DNA of 64,000 bases from SAR202 cluster bacterium bin22 (GCA_002238505.1 MPMM01000019.1:1-64000); one strand, 5' to 3'; counted from the stretch's first letter, positions 53,988 through 62,321 are shown. Numbers and translations are program-made. Notes: generated by a model from the letters alone, not told the origin.

Positions 53988-54770
53988 ATGCCGGAAAGCA
54001 AGATACTGATAATTGACGACGAGTGGGAATCGGCTATCGTCAAGGCCGTCCAGCGGCGGCTGCAGGACGAAGGCTGGAACACTATCATCGTTCAACCCCA
54101 GTCCCAATGGATGGTCGGCGAAGAATTCGAAACTGCCACCATCTACGCCATTGAGGACGAGCGGCCCGACGGCGTACTCTTGGACGTCCGCCTGGGAGAA
54201 CATCGTGACGACCAGTTCAAGGGCCTGGAAATTCTGCGGCAGATCGTCGAGCGCTACCCTACCCTGCCGGTCTTGATGTTCACCCAGTACGCCCAGGGCC
54301 CGGCTCGGGACACTGCCGTTCGCGGCGCCCTCCGCTGGAACGCTCCCGTGGACTTCATCGACAAGCTGGCCAGCCCGGAAGAGGTCGTGCTGCGGTTGCG
54401 TCGCCTCATGGGTTCCAGTCCCGACATCATACCCATTGGCGCTCATCTGCTGGTGGATGTGGGAGCCGAAACCGTATCTGCCCGGCAGGACCGGGACTCC
54501 CTGTTGGCGCCGGTTACAGACATCCACGGCATGAAGTTCGAAATCTTCCGGGAACTGGCTTCCGCCTGGTACCGCAGCCCCGGCGAACTGGTGCCCTTCA
54601 GCCGGCTCGAACGCTACTCCGAAGGCGAAGAGGCCCGCGCCTCCCTGCGGGTACGCATTCGCGAGATTAAAGTGTCCCTCGGCAAGGCTCTGGGAATCCA
54701 GCTGGGCGCCAACGATCTGATAGTAAACGTCAGGGACCGGGGTTATCGCCTGACGCCTCCTCAAATGTGA
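53988..54770 (+). CDS. Response regulator with winged-helix DNA-binding domain
   Basis: This is a 260-aa two-component regulator. ATG 53988 starts the receiver domain (KILIIDDEW with acidic pocket). The phosphoacceptor is probably Asp66 in GVLLDVRLGEH. The late Lys is in VDFIDKLASPEEV. The receiver is longer than usual, with an insertion around residues 35-55. The C-terminal half ends in an OmpR-like winged helix (LRVRIREIKVSLGKALGIQL to VNVRDRGYRLTPP). The kinase gene starts five bases later, so this is a regulator-first operon. Target genes are unknown. Confidence 0.82.
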   Translation: MPESKILIIDDEWESAIVKAVQRRLQDEGWNTIIVQPQSQWMVGEEFETATIYAIEDERPDGVLLDVRLGEHRDDQFKGLEILRQIVERYPTLPVLMFTQYAQGPARDTAVRGALRWNAPVDFIDKLASPEEVVLRLRRLMGSSPDIIPIGAHLLVDVGAETVSARQDRDSLLAPVTDIHGMKFEIFRELASAWYRSPGELVPFSRLERYSEGEEARASLRVRIREIKVSLGKALGIQLGANDLIVNVRDRGYRLTPPQM

Positions 54771-54774
54771 AGTA

Positions 54775-55830
54775 GTGCTGATCCCGAACCTGCGAAACCC
54801 CTCATCCTGGAACTTGCCACGGGTCGGGATTCGACCCGTGGGCCCGGGAGGACTGACGCGCTTGCTGGGCGCGTTGATTCTCGTATTCGGCTTAGCCAAC
54901 CTGGTCGTGGCACCCGTGGTGGGCGAGGCCATGTTTGCCCGCCTCTGGGGTATCGAGCCCCTCACCTACATGGGCGCCGCCCTGGTAATCCTCGGCCTGG
55001 CCATCACCTCCCTCGCCTACATGGTGTCGGATATTGTGCGGTCGCGCCGTCGCGCCTCCGATGAAGACCGCCGGTTTGCCGAACGCTGGACCCAGGTAAC
55101 CCAGCAGTACTTCGACCTGTTCAACCACGACCTGGGCCGTCCCCTGCGTCGAATTCTGGGCAAGGAGCGGGAAATCCGCGAGCAACTCCAGGCCTCCGGG
55201 TCCGACATTCACCCGTCGGTCCGGGAACTGCTGGACGAAATCGAGGAACAGACTCCCAGCTTCCGGTTGATGATGTCCAACATCCAGGTGCTCATTGAAT
55301 TGGAAACGCCCAACACCGGCGAACACCTCCACGCGGTGGAGCCCGCCGAGGTTGTCCGCCGCATCGTGGACCGCTACAGCCTGGTGGCCGGTGACGCCAA
55401 CAAGCAGATTGTCTGGTGGTCCGAGCCCACCGAGTTCGGCATCGTCTATTGCGACAGCTCCGCCGTCGAGCACATAGTAACCAACCTGGTGGACAACACC
55501 GTCAGGTACGCCGAGTCCTTCGCGGAAATCGGCCTCACCAGGGACGACCAGGCTTTCCACATCCGTGTCTGGGACGATGGGCCGGGTATTGCTTCCCGTT
55601 ACCTGCCCTACCTCTTTGACCGGGGTTGGACACCGGAGGTAGCCCGCCACGAGGAGCGCACCAGTTCCGGGCTGGGACTCTTCATCGCTCATACCCTGGC
55701 CAAGCGCCACGGGGGAGATCTAACGGTGGAGAGCATCACCGTGCCCGACTCGGACCATCACACGTCCTTCACCCTGACCCTGCCCCTGCAAAGTGCGCCG
55801 TCCCGGACCGCCGGAGAGCCGGTGGCATGA
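54775..55830 (+). CDS. Sensor histidine kinase with two membrane segments
   Basis: This is a 351-aa kinase from GTG 54775. Two hydrophobic segments (about residues 28-50 and 63-87) with almost no extracytoplasmic part come first, so no sensor domain is visible. The H-box is DLFNHDLGRPLRRI with probable phosphoacceptor His118. The ATPase domain has the N-box IVTNLVDNTVRYA, G1 VWDDGPGIA and G2 SSGLGLFIAHTLAKRHGG. The stop overlaps the next ATG (ATGA). It likely phosphorylates the preceding regulator and may sense membrane state or be gated by the lipoprotein that follows, which is inference. Confidence 0.85.
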   Translation: MLIPNLRNPSSWNLPRVGIRPVGPGGLTRLLGALILVFGLANLVVAPVVGEAMFARLWGIEPLTYMGAALVILGLAITSLAYMVSDIVRSRRRASDEDRRFAERWTQVTQQYFDLFNHDLGRPLRRILGKEREIREQLQASGSDIHPSVRELLDEIEEQTPSFRLMMSNIQVLIELETPNTGEHLHAVEPAEVVRRIVDRYSLVAGDANKQIVWWSEPTEFGIVYCDSSAVEHIVTNLVDNTVRYAESFAEIGLTRDDQAFHIRVWDDGPGIASRYLPYLFDRGWTPEVARHEERTSSGLGLFIAHTLAKRHGGDLTVESITVPDSDHHTSFTLTLPLQSAPSRTAGEPVA

Positions 55831-56732
55831 CTTCCCTTGCCGGCCGCAGCCGGAAACGGTCTCCTTGGCCCATCCCCTCCGCCACCTGGATTCCGTTCAT
55901 TACGATCCTGCTCCTGGTTGCCCTCGCCGGCTGTGTTTATGTAACGGACCGGCCCGGGACAGCCACCCCCACGCCGTTGCCCGTGCCTGTTGCCACCCAG
56001 GCTCCCACTCCCACTCCTGTTCCGGAGCCTACTGCCACGCCCACGCCAACCCCTACGCCGGCGCCGACACCCACGGCGACTCCGGCACCGACGCCCACAC
56101 CCACGCCGAAACCGACACCCACTCCCACACCCGCGCCCACCGCGACGCCGGTTCCCACACCCACGCCTACGCCCCCACCCACGGCGACCCCGGAACCAAC
56201 GCCTGAACCGACATCCGACCCGAACATTCCCTTCCTGAACATAGAATCTCCGCTGGACCGAAGCATCATCCGGGAAGAATCGGTGACCATCCAGGGCTTT
56301 ACCAGCCCGGGCGCGTCGGTCAGCGTCCGGGGTCGGGCCGTAGCCGCTGGTGAAGGGGGCTTTTTCCGCCTGAAGGTGCCCCTGGCCCCCGGCGTGAATG
56401 TCCTTGAGGTATTCGCCATCAACCCTGACGGACAGCGCCAGGGCAGAACCCTGACCGTCACCTACCTGCCCCTGGAACCCTTCTTCCTGACCATCACCCA
56501 GCCCGACGTGCAGGACCGGACGGTAAACCAGTCGTCAATCAGGCTATGGGGCAGAAGCGCCTCCGACGCCACCGTGGCGGTGAACGGCATCGCCATCCCC
56601 GTGGACCAGCTTGGCATCTTCTCCACCACCGTAAGCCTCGGCCCCGGGCGCAACTCCATAGTAGTAGTCGCCACCAGCATGACTGGTGAAGTTCTGCGGG
56701 AAACCCTGGTAGTCACCTACAACCTGCCCTAG
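55827..56732 (+). CDS. Lipoprotein with Pro/Thr linker and two Ig-like domains
   Basis: This is a 301-aa protein from ATG 55827, overlapping the kinase stop. The signal segment ends in the lipobox ALAGC. About 95 residues of Pro/Thr/Ala repeats (TPTPTPAPTPTATPAP and similar) follow. Two beta-rich repeats of about 80 residues complete it. Each has a similar run, for example SVTIQGFTSPGASVSVRGRA and SSIRLWGRSASDATVAVNGI, then a Pro-Gly-x-Asn turn (APGVNVLEVFA, GPGRNSIVVVA). They look like glucodextranase-B/Big-type Ig-like folds. It is probably a surface-displayed adhesion or sensing partner of the two-component pair. Confidence 0.78.
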   Translation: MTSLAGRSRKRSPWPIPSATWIPFITILLLVALAGCVYVTDRPGTATPTPLPVPVATQAPTPTPVPEPTATPTPTPTPAPTPTATPAPTPTPTPKPTPTPTPAPTATPVPTPTPTPPPTATPEPTPEPTSDPNIPFLNIESPLDRSIIREESVTIQGFTSPGASVSVRGRAVAAGEGGFFRLKVPLAPGVNVLEVFAINPDGQRQGRTLTVTYLPLEPFFLTITQPDVQDRTVNQSSIRLWGRSASDATVAVNGIAIPVDQLGIFSTTVSLGPGRNSIVVVATSMTGEVLRETLVVTYNLP

Positions 56733-56746
56733 CCGCCATTCAAAAA

Positions 56747-56775
56747 GCCCTTCCCCCGTCAAGGGGGAAGGCTAG
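56747..56775. repeat. Hairpin repeat, CCCTTCCCCC...GGGGGAAGG family, copy 4
   Basis: GCCCTTCCCCCGTCAAGGGG then GAAGGC forms a stem immediately downstream of the lipoprotein gene, where it could act as a terminator. Confidence 0.6.
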
Positions 56776-56852
56776 GTCTGCTATAATGCGGGGCCAGCGT
56801 GTCATACTTGCCCGGCCCTCCACTGGGCCGGAGCGTAAAGGGGGAATCCCGC

Positions 56853-57644
56853 ATGGATCTGGAACTCAAAGGCAAGGTAGCCATCATCGGCGGCGCCAGC
56901 GCAGGCCTGGGCCGTGCCTGCGCCGACGTGCTGGCGGAGGAAGGCGCCCGGATCGCCATCTGCAGCCGCACCGCCGCTAACCTGGAACGAGCGGCCGCGG
57001 AAATCCGCGACACCACCGGCGCCGATGTTCTGCCCATTGCCGCCGACCTGGAAAACTACGACAACATCAAGGACCTGGTGGCGCAGACTGTCAGCCATTT
57101 CGGGCAGCTTGATATCATGGTCAACAACTCCGGCGGGCCTCCCCTGGCCCGTTCCGAGACGGCCACCGAGGAGCAGTGGGAGACAGCGGTGCAGCGGTCC
57201 CTCTACTTCTTCTCCCGCATGTCCCGGGAGGCCATACCCCACCTGAAGGCCCAGGGCGGCGGACGCATCGTCAACATCCTGGCCAGCACCGTGTACCAGC
57301 CCATACCCAACCTGGCCCTCTCCGGCGCCACCCGCATGGGCGTGGTCGCCTACATGAAGAGCCTGGCCGACGAGGTGGGACGAGACGGCATCCTGGTCAA
57401 CAACATCGCCCCGGGCTCCATCCTCAGCGAACGCATGCTCTCCAACGTAACCAACCGGGCCCAGGAACTGGGCGTTTCGGTGGAAGAGGGCCTGGCCGAG
57501 CGCGCCAAGGAAACGGCAGTGGGCCGCATCGGTGAGCCCCGGGAACTGGCCTATCTGGCCGCCTTCCTGGCCTCTGGCAAGTCCACCTACATCACCGGAA
57601 CCACCATCCTGGTGGACGGCGGACTGGTAAGGTCGGTGATTTAG
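56853..57644 (+). CDS. Short-chain dehydrogenase/reductase lacking the canonical YxxxK
   Basis: This is a Rossmann-fold oxidoreductase of 263 aa. ATG 56853 is chosen because AGGGGGAA precedes it. The cofactor motif is GGASAGLGRAC, and the NNAG-type motif reads VNNSGGPP. The catalytic Ser is present in NILASTVYQP. Where classical members carry YxxxK, this one reads NLALSGATRMGVVAYMKSL, so the catalytic Tyr and Lys are not in place. The C-terminal TGTTILVDGGLVRSVI is normal. This subgroup occurs in many bacteria with uncertain activity. Confidence 0.85.
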   Translation: MDLELKGKVAIIGGASAGLGRACADVLAEEGARIAICSRTAANLERAAAEIRDTTGADVLPIAADLENYDNIKDLVAQTVSHFGQLDIMVNNSGGPPLARSETATEEQWETAVQRSLYFFSRMSREAIPHLKAQGGGRIVNILASTVYQPIPNLALSGATRMGVVAYMKSLADEVGRDGILVNNIAPGSILSERMLSNVTNRAQELGVSVEEGLAERAKETAVGRIGEPRELAYLAAFLASGKSTYITGTTILVDGGLVRSVI

Positions 57645-57709
57645 GTTGTGTTGGACCTGCTACCGACCTTCAGCCAAACACCTGATTTCACGTCAGGCTT
57701 GCCAAACGC

Positions 57710-58057
57710 ATGAGACCTAACTTAACCCCGCCGGAAGAACCCACCGAAGCCGAGGGCTATAACCGGCGGGGCAACCAGTACAGCCGCAACGGCGCCTACG
57801 AGCAGGCGATAGCCGACTACACCCGGGCCCTGGAGTTGGACGACACCCTTGCCGACGCCTGGTTCAACCGGGGCTGTTCCTTCTACGAAATGGGGATGTA
57901 CGATGAGTCCATCGAGGACCTGACCCGGGCCATTGAAATAGACCCCAATGACGACAACTTCTACGGCCGCCGCTCCCTGGCCTACCTCTTCAGCGACCGC
58001 CTCGAAGAAGCGGCAGCAGACCAGGACTTATGTGATGAGATAAGGAACCGGGGGTAG
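57710..58057 (+). CDS. Small TPR-repeat protein
   Basis: This is a 115-aa protein made of tetratricopeptide repeats: AEGYNRRGNQYSRNGAYEQA, then ADAWFNRGCSFYEMGMYDES, then a partial third unit (FYGRRSLAYLFSDRLEEAAA). Each has the usual W/Y-x-x-G...Y pattern. It is probably a protein-protein adaptor in the cytoplasm, as no signal peptide is present. It follows the SDR gene by 65 bases. Confidence 0.8.
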   Translation: MRPNLTPPEEPTEAEGYNRRGNQYSRNGAYEQAIADYTRALELDDTLADAWFNRGCSFYEMGMYDESIEDLTRAIEIDPNDDNFYGRRSLAYLFSDRLEEAAADQDLCDEIRNRG

Positions 58058-58240
58058 GCTCGTAGTCATCCATGCAAAAAGCGCTGTCATTCTAAGCGAA
58101 GTCGAAGAATCTGAACTCCTGCCCACAAACTTCTTTGCGGTCCCGCTAGATGTTCAATGGGAGGGATTTCAGGCATTTCGGCAAGCTCAGGGCGACATTG
58201 ATACTGTCAAGATTGCATCGCTTTGACAGCCAACAGAAAG

Positions 58241-58271
58241 CCCTCCCAACGAGTTAGCTCCGGCGGGAGGG
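58241..58271 (-). terminator. Likely terminator of the thiolase/DUF35 operon
   Basis: CCCTCCC (58241-58247) pairs with GGGAGGG (58265-58271). On the minus strand the stem is followed by CTTTCTG. It lies just past the DUF35 gene stop. Confidence 0.45.
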
Positions 58272-58298
58272 GTTCTTTACTGTGCAATATGCGGGGCT

Positions 58299-58724
58299 TT
58301 ACTGGCTGGATGGCTTGAAGTACGGCACCGTTATCTGGTCGGTGGCCCTTACAAACGTAACCTCCACGGGCATGCCAATGGTTACTTCGCGGGGATTGCA
58401 GTCCACGATGTTGGTGAACATCTTGACCCCTTCTTCCAGTTCCACCACCGCCAGCACGTAGGGGACGTCCTCGGCAAAGCCGGGGGTGCGGTTCTGGTAG
58501 GTCACGGTGTAGGTCCACACTGTTCCCTTGCCGCTGGCCTGCACCCACCGAATGCTGTCGTCGGACCAGCAGTTGGCGCAGATACCCCGCGGATAGAACT
58601 GGTACTCCCCGCATTTTTCGCACCTCTGGATCAGCAACTCGCCCCGTCGGCACGATTCCCAGTAGGGCCTGGTCTCCCCGACCACGGTGGGCAGGGGCTT
58701 GTTCCACTCTTGTCTGGTAGTCAT
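58299..58724 (-). CDS. OB-fold/zinc-ribbon protein (DUF35 type), thiolase partner
   Basis: This is a 141-aa acyl-CoA-associated protein. ATG 58724 has GGGAGGG upstream. The rubredoxin-like zinc ribbon is CEKCGEYQFYPRGICANC. The OB-fold follows (GKGTVWTYTVTYQNRTPGFA, YVLAVVELEEGVKMFTNIVD). Such proteins form tight complexes with thiolase-like enzymes and channel acyl-CoA. Its start lies three bases after the thiolase stop, supporting that pairing. Confidence 0.88.
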   Translation of the reverse strand: MTTRQEWNKPLPTVVGETRPYWESCRRGELLIQRCEKCGEYQFYPRGICANCWSDDSIRWVQASGKGTVWTYTVTYQNRTPGFAEDVPYVLAVVELEEGVKMFTNIVDCNPREVTIGMPVEVTFVRATDQITVPYFKPSSQ

Positions 58725-58726
58725 TG

Positions 58727-59920
58727 TTAGTCCCTCCCCAATATGGCGGTGCCGCCGCTGTGCCGCGCGCCCAGGGAACCGCCCGTGCCGTGGCAAAGGG
58801 CAATCTGGCAGTTGTCCACCTGGCGCGGCGTGCCCTCGAACTGGTGGCGTAGCTGGCGAGTGGCTTCCAGCAGCAGGAAGATGCCCCGCATACCCGGGTG
58901 GTTGGAAGACAGTCCGCCGCCATCGGTGTTGATGGGGAATTTGTCCGTCCTCTCCGAGTCAACCTGCAGGCGGCCGCCGGATACGAACTGGCCTCCCTCG
59001 CCCTTCTCGCAAAAGCCCAGGTCTTCCAGCGTCTCCACCACCGTTATGGTGAAGGAGTCGTAGATCATGGCCATGTCGATGTCCTTCTGGGTCACACCGG
59101 CCATGGCGAAGGCGGGCTCGTGGCTCTGCTTGGCGGCGATATACATCAGGTCTCGCTTGCCGGCCCCCTGGTGGGCAATGGCCTCGCCCACGCCCAGCAC
59201 CCAGACGGGAGTGTGGCGGCAGTTGCGGGCCACCTCGGGAGACGCCACCACCACCGCGCCGCCGCCATCGGTGATGACACAGCAGTCGGGCAGGTGCAGG
59301 GGCGACGAAATCACGCGGGAGTTGACGATGTCCTCCACCGTCACGGGGTCGCGGAACAGGGCCTCGGGATTCATGGAGGCGTGCCTGCGCATGGCCACCG
59401 CCACCTCGGCAAGCTGCTCGGAGGTCGTGTCGTAGAGGTGCATGTGCCGCTGGGCGATCATGGCGTACAGGCCCACGGTCGTAAGGCCGTAAAGCTCTTC
59501 GAAGCTGTCGGGGGATGGGTCGAGACGAGGGTGGCCGTAGCGGCCCACGCCGCCAGTGCCCACGGAGACGCCGCCGGAACGGGCCAGGCTGCTGTAGGTG
59601 ATGACGGCGACGTTGATGCGCCCCGCCGCGATGGCGGTGAGGGCGTGGGACAGGTGGAACTCGAAGGAACCGCCGCCCACGGTAGTGTTGTCCACGTACT
59701 TGGGGTACATGTTCAGGTAGTCGGCCAGGTTCATGCCGCTGTTGCGGATGCTGCTGGAGGCGGTGAAAAGACCGTCCACGTCCTTCTTGGACAGCCCGGC
59801 GTCGGCCAGCGCCTTGATGACGCTCTCCCCCTGGATCTGCAGCTCGCTCTTGTCCGGCGCGTAGCGGGTGACGTGTTCGTGAATACCCACGATGGCCGCG
59901 CCATGCTTAAGGTCAACCAT
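58727..59920 (-). CDS. Thiolase-superfamily acetyl-CoA acetyltransferase / lipid-transfer-like
   Basis: This is a 397-aa thiolase-fold enzyme. ATG 59920 begins the family N-terminus (KHGAAIVGIHEHVTRYAPDK). The region TVGGGSFEFHLSHALTAIAA replaces the Cys-containing active-site loop of classical thiolases, with no Cys at the usual nucleophile position. DMAMIYDSFTITVVETLEDL and INTDGGGLSSNHPGMRGIFL are typical of the SCP2/DUF35-linked branch. CHGTGGSLGARHSGGTAIL supplies the C-terminal catalytic block. It may act as a retro-aldolase or acyl transferase with its DUF35 partner. Confidence 0.85.
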   Translation of the reverse strand: MVDLKHGAAIVGIHEHVTRYAPDKSELQIQGESVIKALADAGLSKKDVDGLFTASSSIRNSGMNLADYLNMYPKYVDNTTVGGGSFEFHLSHALTAIAAGRINVAVITYSSLARSGGVSVGTGGVGRYGHPRLDPSPDSFEELYGLTTVGLYAMIAQRHMHLYDTTSEQLAEVAVAMRRHASMNPEALFRDPVTVEDIVNSRVISSPLHLPDCCVITDGGGAVVVASPEVARNCRHTPVWVLGVGEAIAHQGAGKRDLMYIAAKQSHEPAFAMAGVTQKDIDMAMIYDSFTITVVETLEDLGFCEKGEGGQFVSGGRLQVDSERTDKFPINTDGGGLSSNHPGMRGIFLLLEATRQLRHQFEGTPRQVDNCQIALCHGTGGSLGARHSGGTAILGRD

Positions 59921-60100
59921 AAGCGGAAAGCCTCCCAATATAGGGGTCAAGAATAGTAGGGGTATGCAAAGGTGGGGCCATTATGCCATAGAGAGAGGGG
60001 TGGGGGTAGCGGGGGTAACTAGTATGCCTTGAACAGATTTCCCCTATATGTAACTATTATAAGACCCCGGAAAGCCCAGCTAAAGCAGAGAGTAAGAATC

Positions 60101-60910
60101 GTGCAACGCCCTCGCAAGAATATTTCAATTGAACGCATCCAGAAAATAAGAGACCAGATTTACGGACTGCAAGGCCTTAGATGGAGCGACCCTGCATTCA
60201 AGAAATGGCACAGGGATGCCTGCGTAGCGGTCACAAATACCTTCGGAGATTCTTCCAACCACATTTGTGACTTCGACGCAATCCAATATTCTCTACGCGG
60301 GCTAAGTAGTCTAACCACTGACCGTGATTTTCAAGAAGCATATGAGGATGGATTAAGAACTGCGGAAGCCGTCCTTAATTCGATGATAGATGAAATTGAA
60401 GAGTATTGGGAGGATGCCTCCACAGGAACTACTCCGGCAACTACTGGAGAGCAAAGCCAAGAGGTTGTAACCAACGAGATTTTCCTCATCCACGGAAGAG
60501 ATATTGGGGCTAGAGAAACCGTGGCCAGATTCCTGGACACTTTAGGAATTAAGGCGACCATCCTGCAAGAGCAGCCAGACGAAAGCCAAACAATTATCGA
60601 AAAGTTTGAGCGCTATACGGAGGTCGATTTCGCGTTGGCCTTGTTCACACCTGACGATGTAGGAGGTCTCGAAGATAATGCTCTAAAACCAAGAAGTCGG
60701 CAGAACGTCATTTTTGAGTTCGGCTATTTCATAGGAAAATACGGACGCAATAGAGTAAGAGCCTTGGTAAAGGGTAATATTGAGATACCTTCGGACTATT
60801 CCGGAGTTCTTTACATTCAGTTTGATGAGTCGGGGCGGTGGAAAATGGACCTCATAAGGGAGTTGAAAAGTGCGGGGTTCGAGATTGATGCTAACAGAGC
60901 TTTCGAATGA
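60101..60910 (+). CDS. TIR-like nucleotide-binding protein (CAP12/Pycsar-effector type)
   Basis: This is a predicted defence effector of 269 aa counted from GTG 60101; a longer TTG start at 60029 is possible. Residues 1-110 form a helical N-terminal domain of unknown role. After a Thr/Ser-rich linker, residues about 125-262 match the PF10137 TIR-like fold: NEIFLIHGRD, ILQEQPDESQTIIEKFE, FALALFTPDDVGG, RSRQNVIFEFGYFIGKYGRN and PSDYSGVLYIQFDESGRWKM. Glu206 in VIFEFGYF is the probable NADase-type catalytic residue. The gene is clearly AT-richer than its neighbours, a sign of transfer. It is convergent with the HicB-like gene. No cyclase was seen nearby. Confidence 0.82.
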   Translation: MQRPRKNISIERIQKIRDQIYGLQGLRWSDPAFKKWHRDACVAVTNTFGDSSNHICDFDAIQYSLRGLSSLTTDRDFQEAYEDGLRTAEAVLNSMIDEIEEYWEDASTGTTPATTGEQSQEVVTNEIFLIHGRDIGARETVARFLDTLGIKATILQEQPDESQTIIEKFERYTEVDFALALFTPDDVGGLEDNALKPRSRQNVIFEFGYFIGKYGRNRVRALVKGNIEIPSDYSGVLYIQFDESGRWKMDLIRELKSAGFEIDANRAFE

Positions 60911-60928
60911 GGTTGCTTGGTGACATAT

Positions 60929-61177
60929 TCACTTAGTGGAAACTCTTACGAGATACTCGGACGGAGCAAGGCTTGCTCCTTCGTCAGCTTCAGGAACTAG
61001 CCTCCCCTCCCCCACCATCTCCTCAACCACCATCTCAAGAACTTCTTCGATGAACCGTTTGGCCTCCTCTTTGTTTCTACCCCAAGTGGCGGCACCGTAG
61101 CTTTCCAGTTCAGGGCAGCGGACAAACCAACCGTCCTCATCGGGGGTAAGCATCACTTTGAGGGTGTAGGTCTTCAT
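60929..61177 (-). CDS. HicB-like protein, apparently without HicA
   Basis: This is an 82-aa protein of the HicB/UPF0150 family. The fold's opening LKVMLTPDEDGWFVRCPELE and the helix RNKEEAKRFIEEVLEMVVEE are clear. HicB normally neutralises the small RNase HicA, but no HicA-like frame (about 60-80 aa with a GSHxxF-type motif) was found on either side. It ends 18 bases from the end of the convergent TIR-like gene. It may be an orphan or may act with something else. Confidence 0.75.
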   Translation of the reverse strand: MKTYTLKVMLTPDEDGWFVRCPELESYGAATWGRNKEEAKRFIEEVLEMVVEEMVGEGRLVPEADEGASLAPSEYLVRVSTK

Positions 61178-61259
61178 TATTCCAGCCGGCTAAGTAGTTA
61201 GGCGACGAGAATACATAGCCCCGCGTTACTAAGGGATTACCCACTCAACTGCCAATGCA

Positions 61260-62126
61260 TCACCCGCCCTTCCCCAGCAACGCCTCCGGCACCCCTGCCA
61301 GCAGTGACTCAACCCTCGGCAGCATTTCCTGGTGCGAGAGGTTGAGGTGGAGGGGAGTTATGGAGATGCGGTTGTTCTTGGTGGCGTTCATGTCGGTGCC
61401 CTCGCCGTTGTCGGCCATTACCGGGCGGTTGCGGGCGATCCAGTACCGCTTCTGGTGGCCCGTGCCCTCTTCCCGCACCGACTCGCCGTAGGAGCGGCCT
61501 CCGGGGCGGGTGATTTCCACGCCGGTAACCTGGTCTGGGGCCAGGCTGGGCACGTTTATGTTCAGCAGGAAGCCATCCCGTTTGCCATTCGAGTTATCTT
61601 CCTGGTTAAGCTTCTGGGCCATGAGACGCAGCAGGGAAGCGGCGCCGTCAAAGCGGGGGTTCTGCACCGACCCCACCGATATGGCAATGGTAGGGTAGCC
61701 CCGGAAGTAGCCCTGGAAGGCCGCGCCCACGGTGCCGGAGACCATGACGTCCCAGCCCAGGTTTGAGCCCCGGTTGATGCCGGACACCACCAGGTCCACC
61801 GGCCCCACCAGCTTTTCCAGGCCCAGAATGCAACTGTCCCCGGGCGTTCCCTCCACCGAGAAGGCGGTAACCCGGTGGCGTATCTCCGCCTGCGGATCAT
61901 CGGGGGATGCGGCCTCCTCGTTGGCGGCGGCGCTCAATCGCTCCAGGGCCGGTATTTCCAGGGAACGGGCCACCACTGGCGCATGCAGGGTCAGGGAGGC
62001 GCCCACACCGCTCTGCTCCCGGTCCGGGGCCACCACGCAGACCTCTCCCACCTGGGACAAGGCCTGGGCCGCCGCCCACAGCCCCGGGGCATGAATTCCA
62101 TCGTCGTTAGTAAGCAATATCTTCAG
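61260..62126 (-). CDS. surE: 5'/3'-nucleotidase SurE, probable CTG start
   Basis: This is a metal-dependent nucleotidase of 288 aa. Family members begin MKILLTNDDG. Here that reading begins at CTG (complement of 62124-62126), with GGAGAG correctly spaced before it, and no ATG/GTG/TTG fits better. It has NDDGIHAPGL (metal-binding Asp pair), VVAPDREQSGVGASLTL, a slightly long insertion about residues 58-75, DLVVSGINRGSNLGWDVMVS and GTVGAAFQGYFRGYPTIAIS. All expected metal ligands are present. It is not obviously part of an operon. Confidence 0.88.
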   Translation of the reverse strand: MKILLTNDDGIHAPGLWAAAQALSQVGEVCVVAPDREQSGVGASLTLHAPVVARSLEIPALERLSAAANEEAASPDDPQAEIRHRVTAFSVEGTPGDSCILGLEKLVGPVDLVVSGINRGSNLGWDVMVSGTVGAAFQGYFRGYPTIAISVGSVQNPRFDGAASLLRLMAQKLNQEDNSNGKRDGFLLNINVPSLAPDQVTGVEITRPGGRSYGESVREEGTGHQKRYWIARNRPVMADNGEGTDMNATKNNRISITPLHLNLSHQEMLPRVESLLAGVPEALLGKGG

Positions 62127-62160
62127 GGTAATCTCTCCTTCGACTTTCTATCCCATTTCT

Positions 62161-62252
62161 ATCCACGAATGTACACGAATGTACACGAGCAGCCACAAAT
62201 GTTTCACTGCCTTTATTCTTCCATTGGTGAACTTTCGTGTCCACTCGTGGAT
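62161..62252. repeat. Short element with ~20-bp inverted ends
   Basis: ATCCACGAATGTACACGAAT at the left is matched by the reverse complement of TTCGTGTCCACTCGTGGAT at the right, 92 bases end to end. It is non-coding and lies just upstream of surE. Confidence 0.55.
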
Positions 62253-62261
62253 AAATCAGTT

Positions 62262-62288
62262 ACGGGGCGGGTTTTTGGCCCGCCCCGT
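62262..62288. terminator. Strong GC hairpin downstream of the FAD-subunit gene
   Basis: ACGGGGCGGG and CCCGCCCCGT enclose a seven-base loop. On the plus strand GTTTT follows; on the minus strand the tail is not T-rich. It may be a repeat-derived terminator. Confidence 0.4.
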
Positions 62289-62321
62289 GTTTTGGTGTCC
62301 TGTCCTGTCGTTCTCCCAGGT

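Noticed and set aside
58207..58962. Minus-strand open frame overlapping the thiolase/DUF35 junction
   Set aside because: It is an out-of-frame shadow of the two family-like genes.
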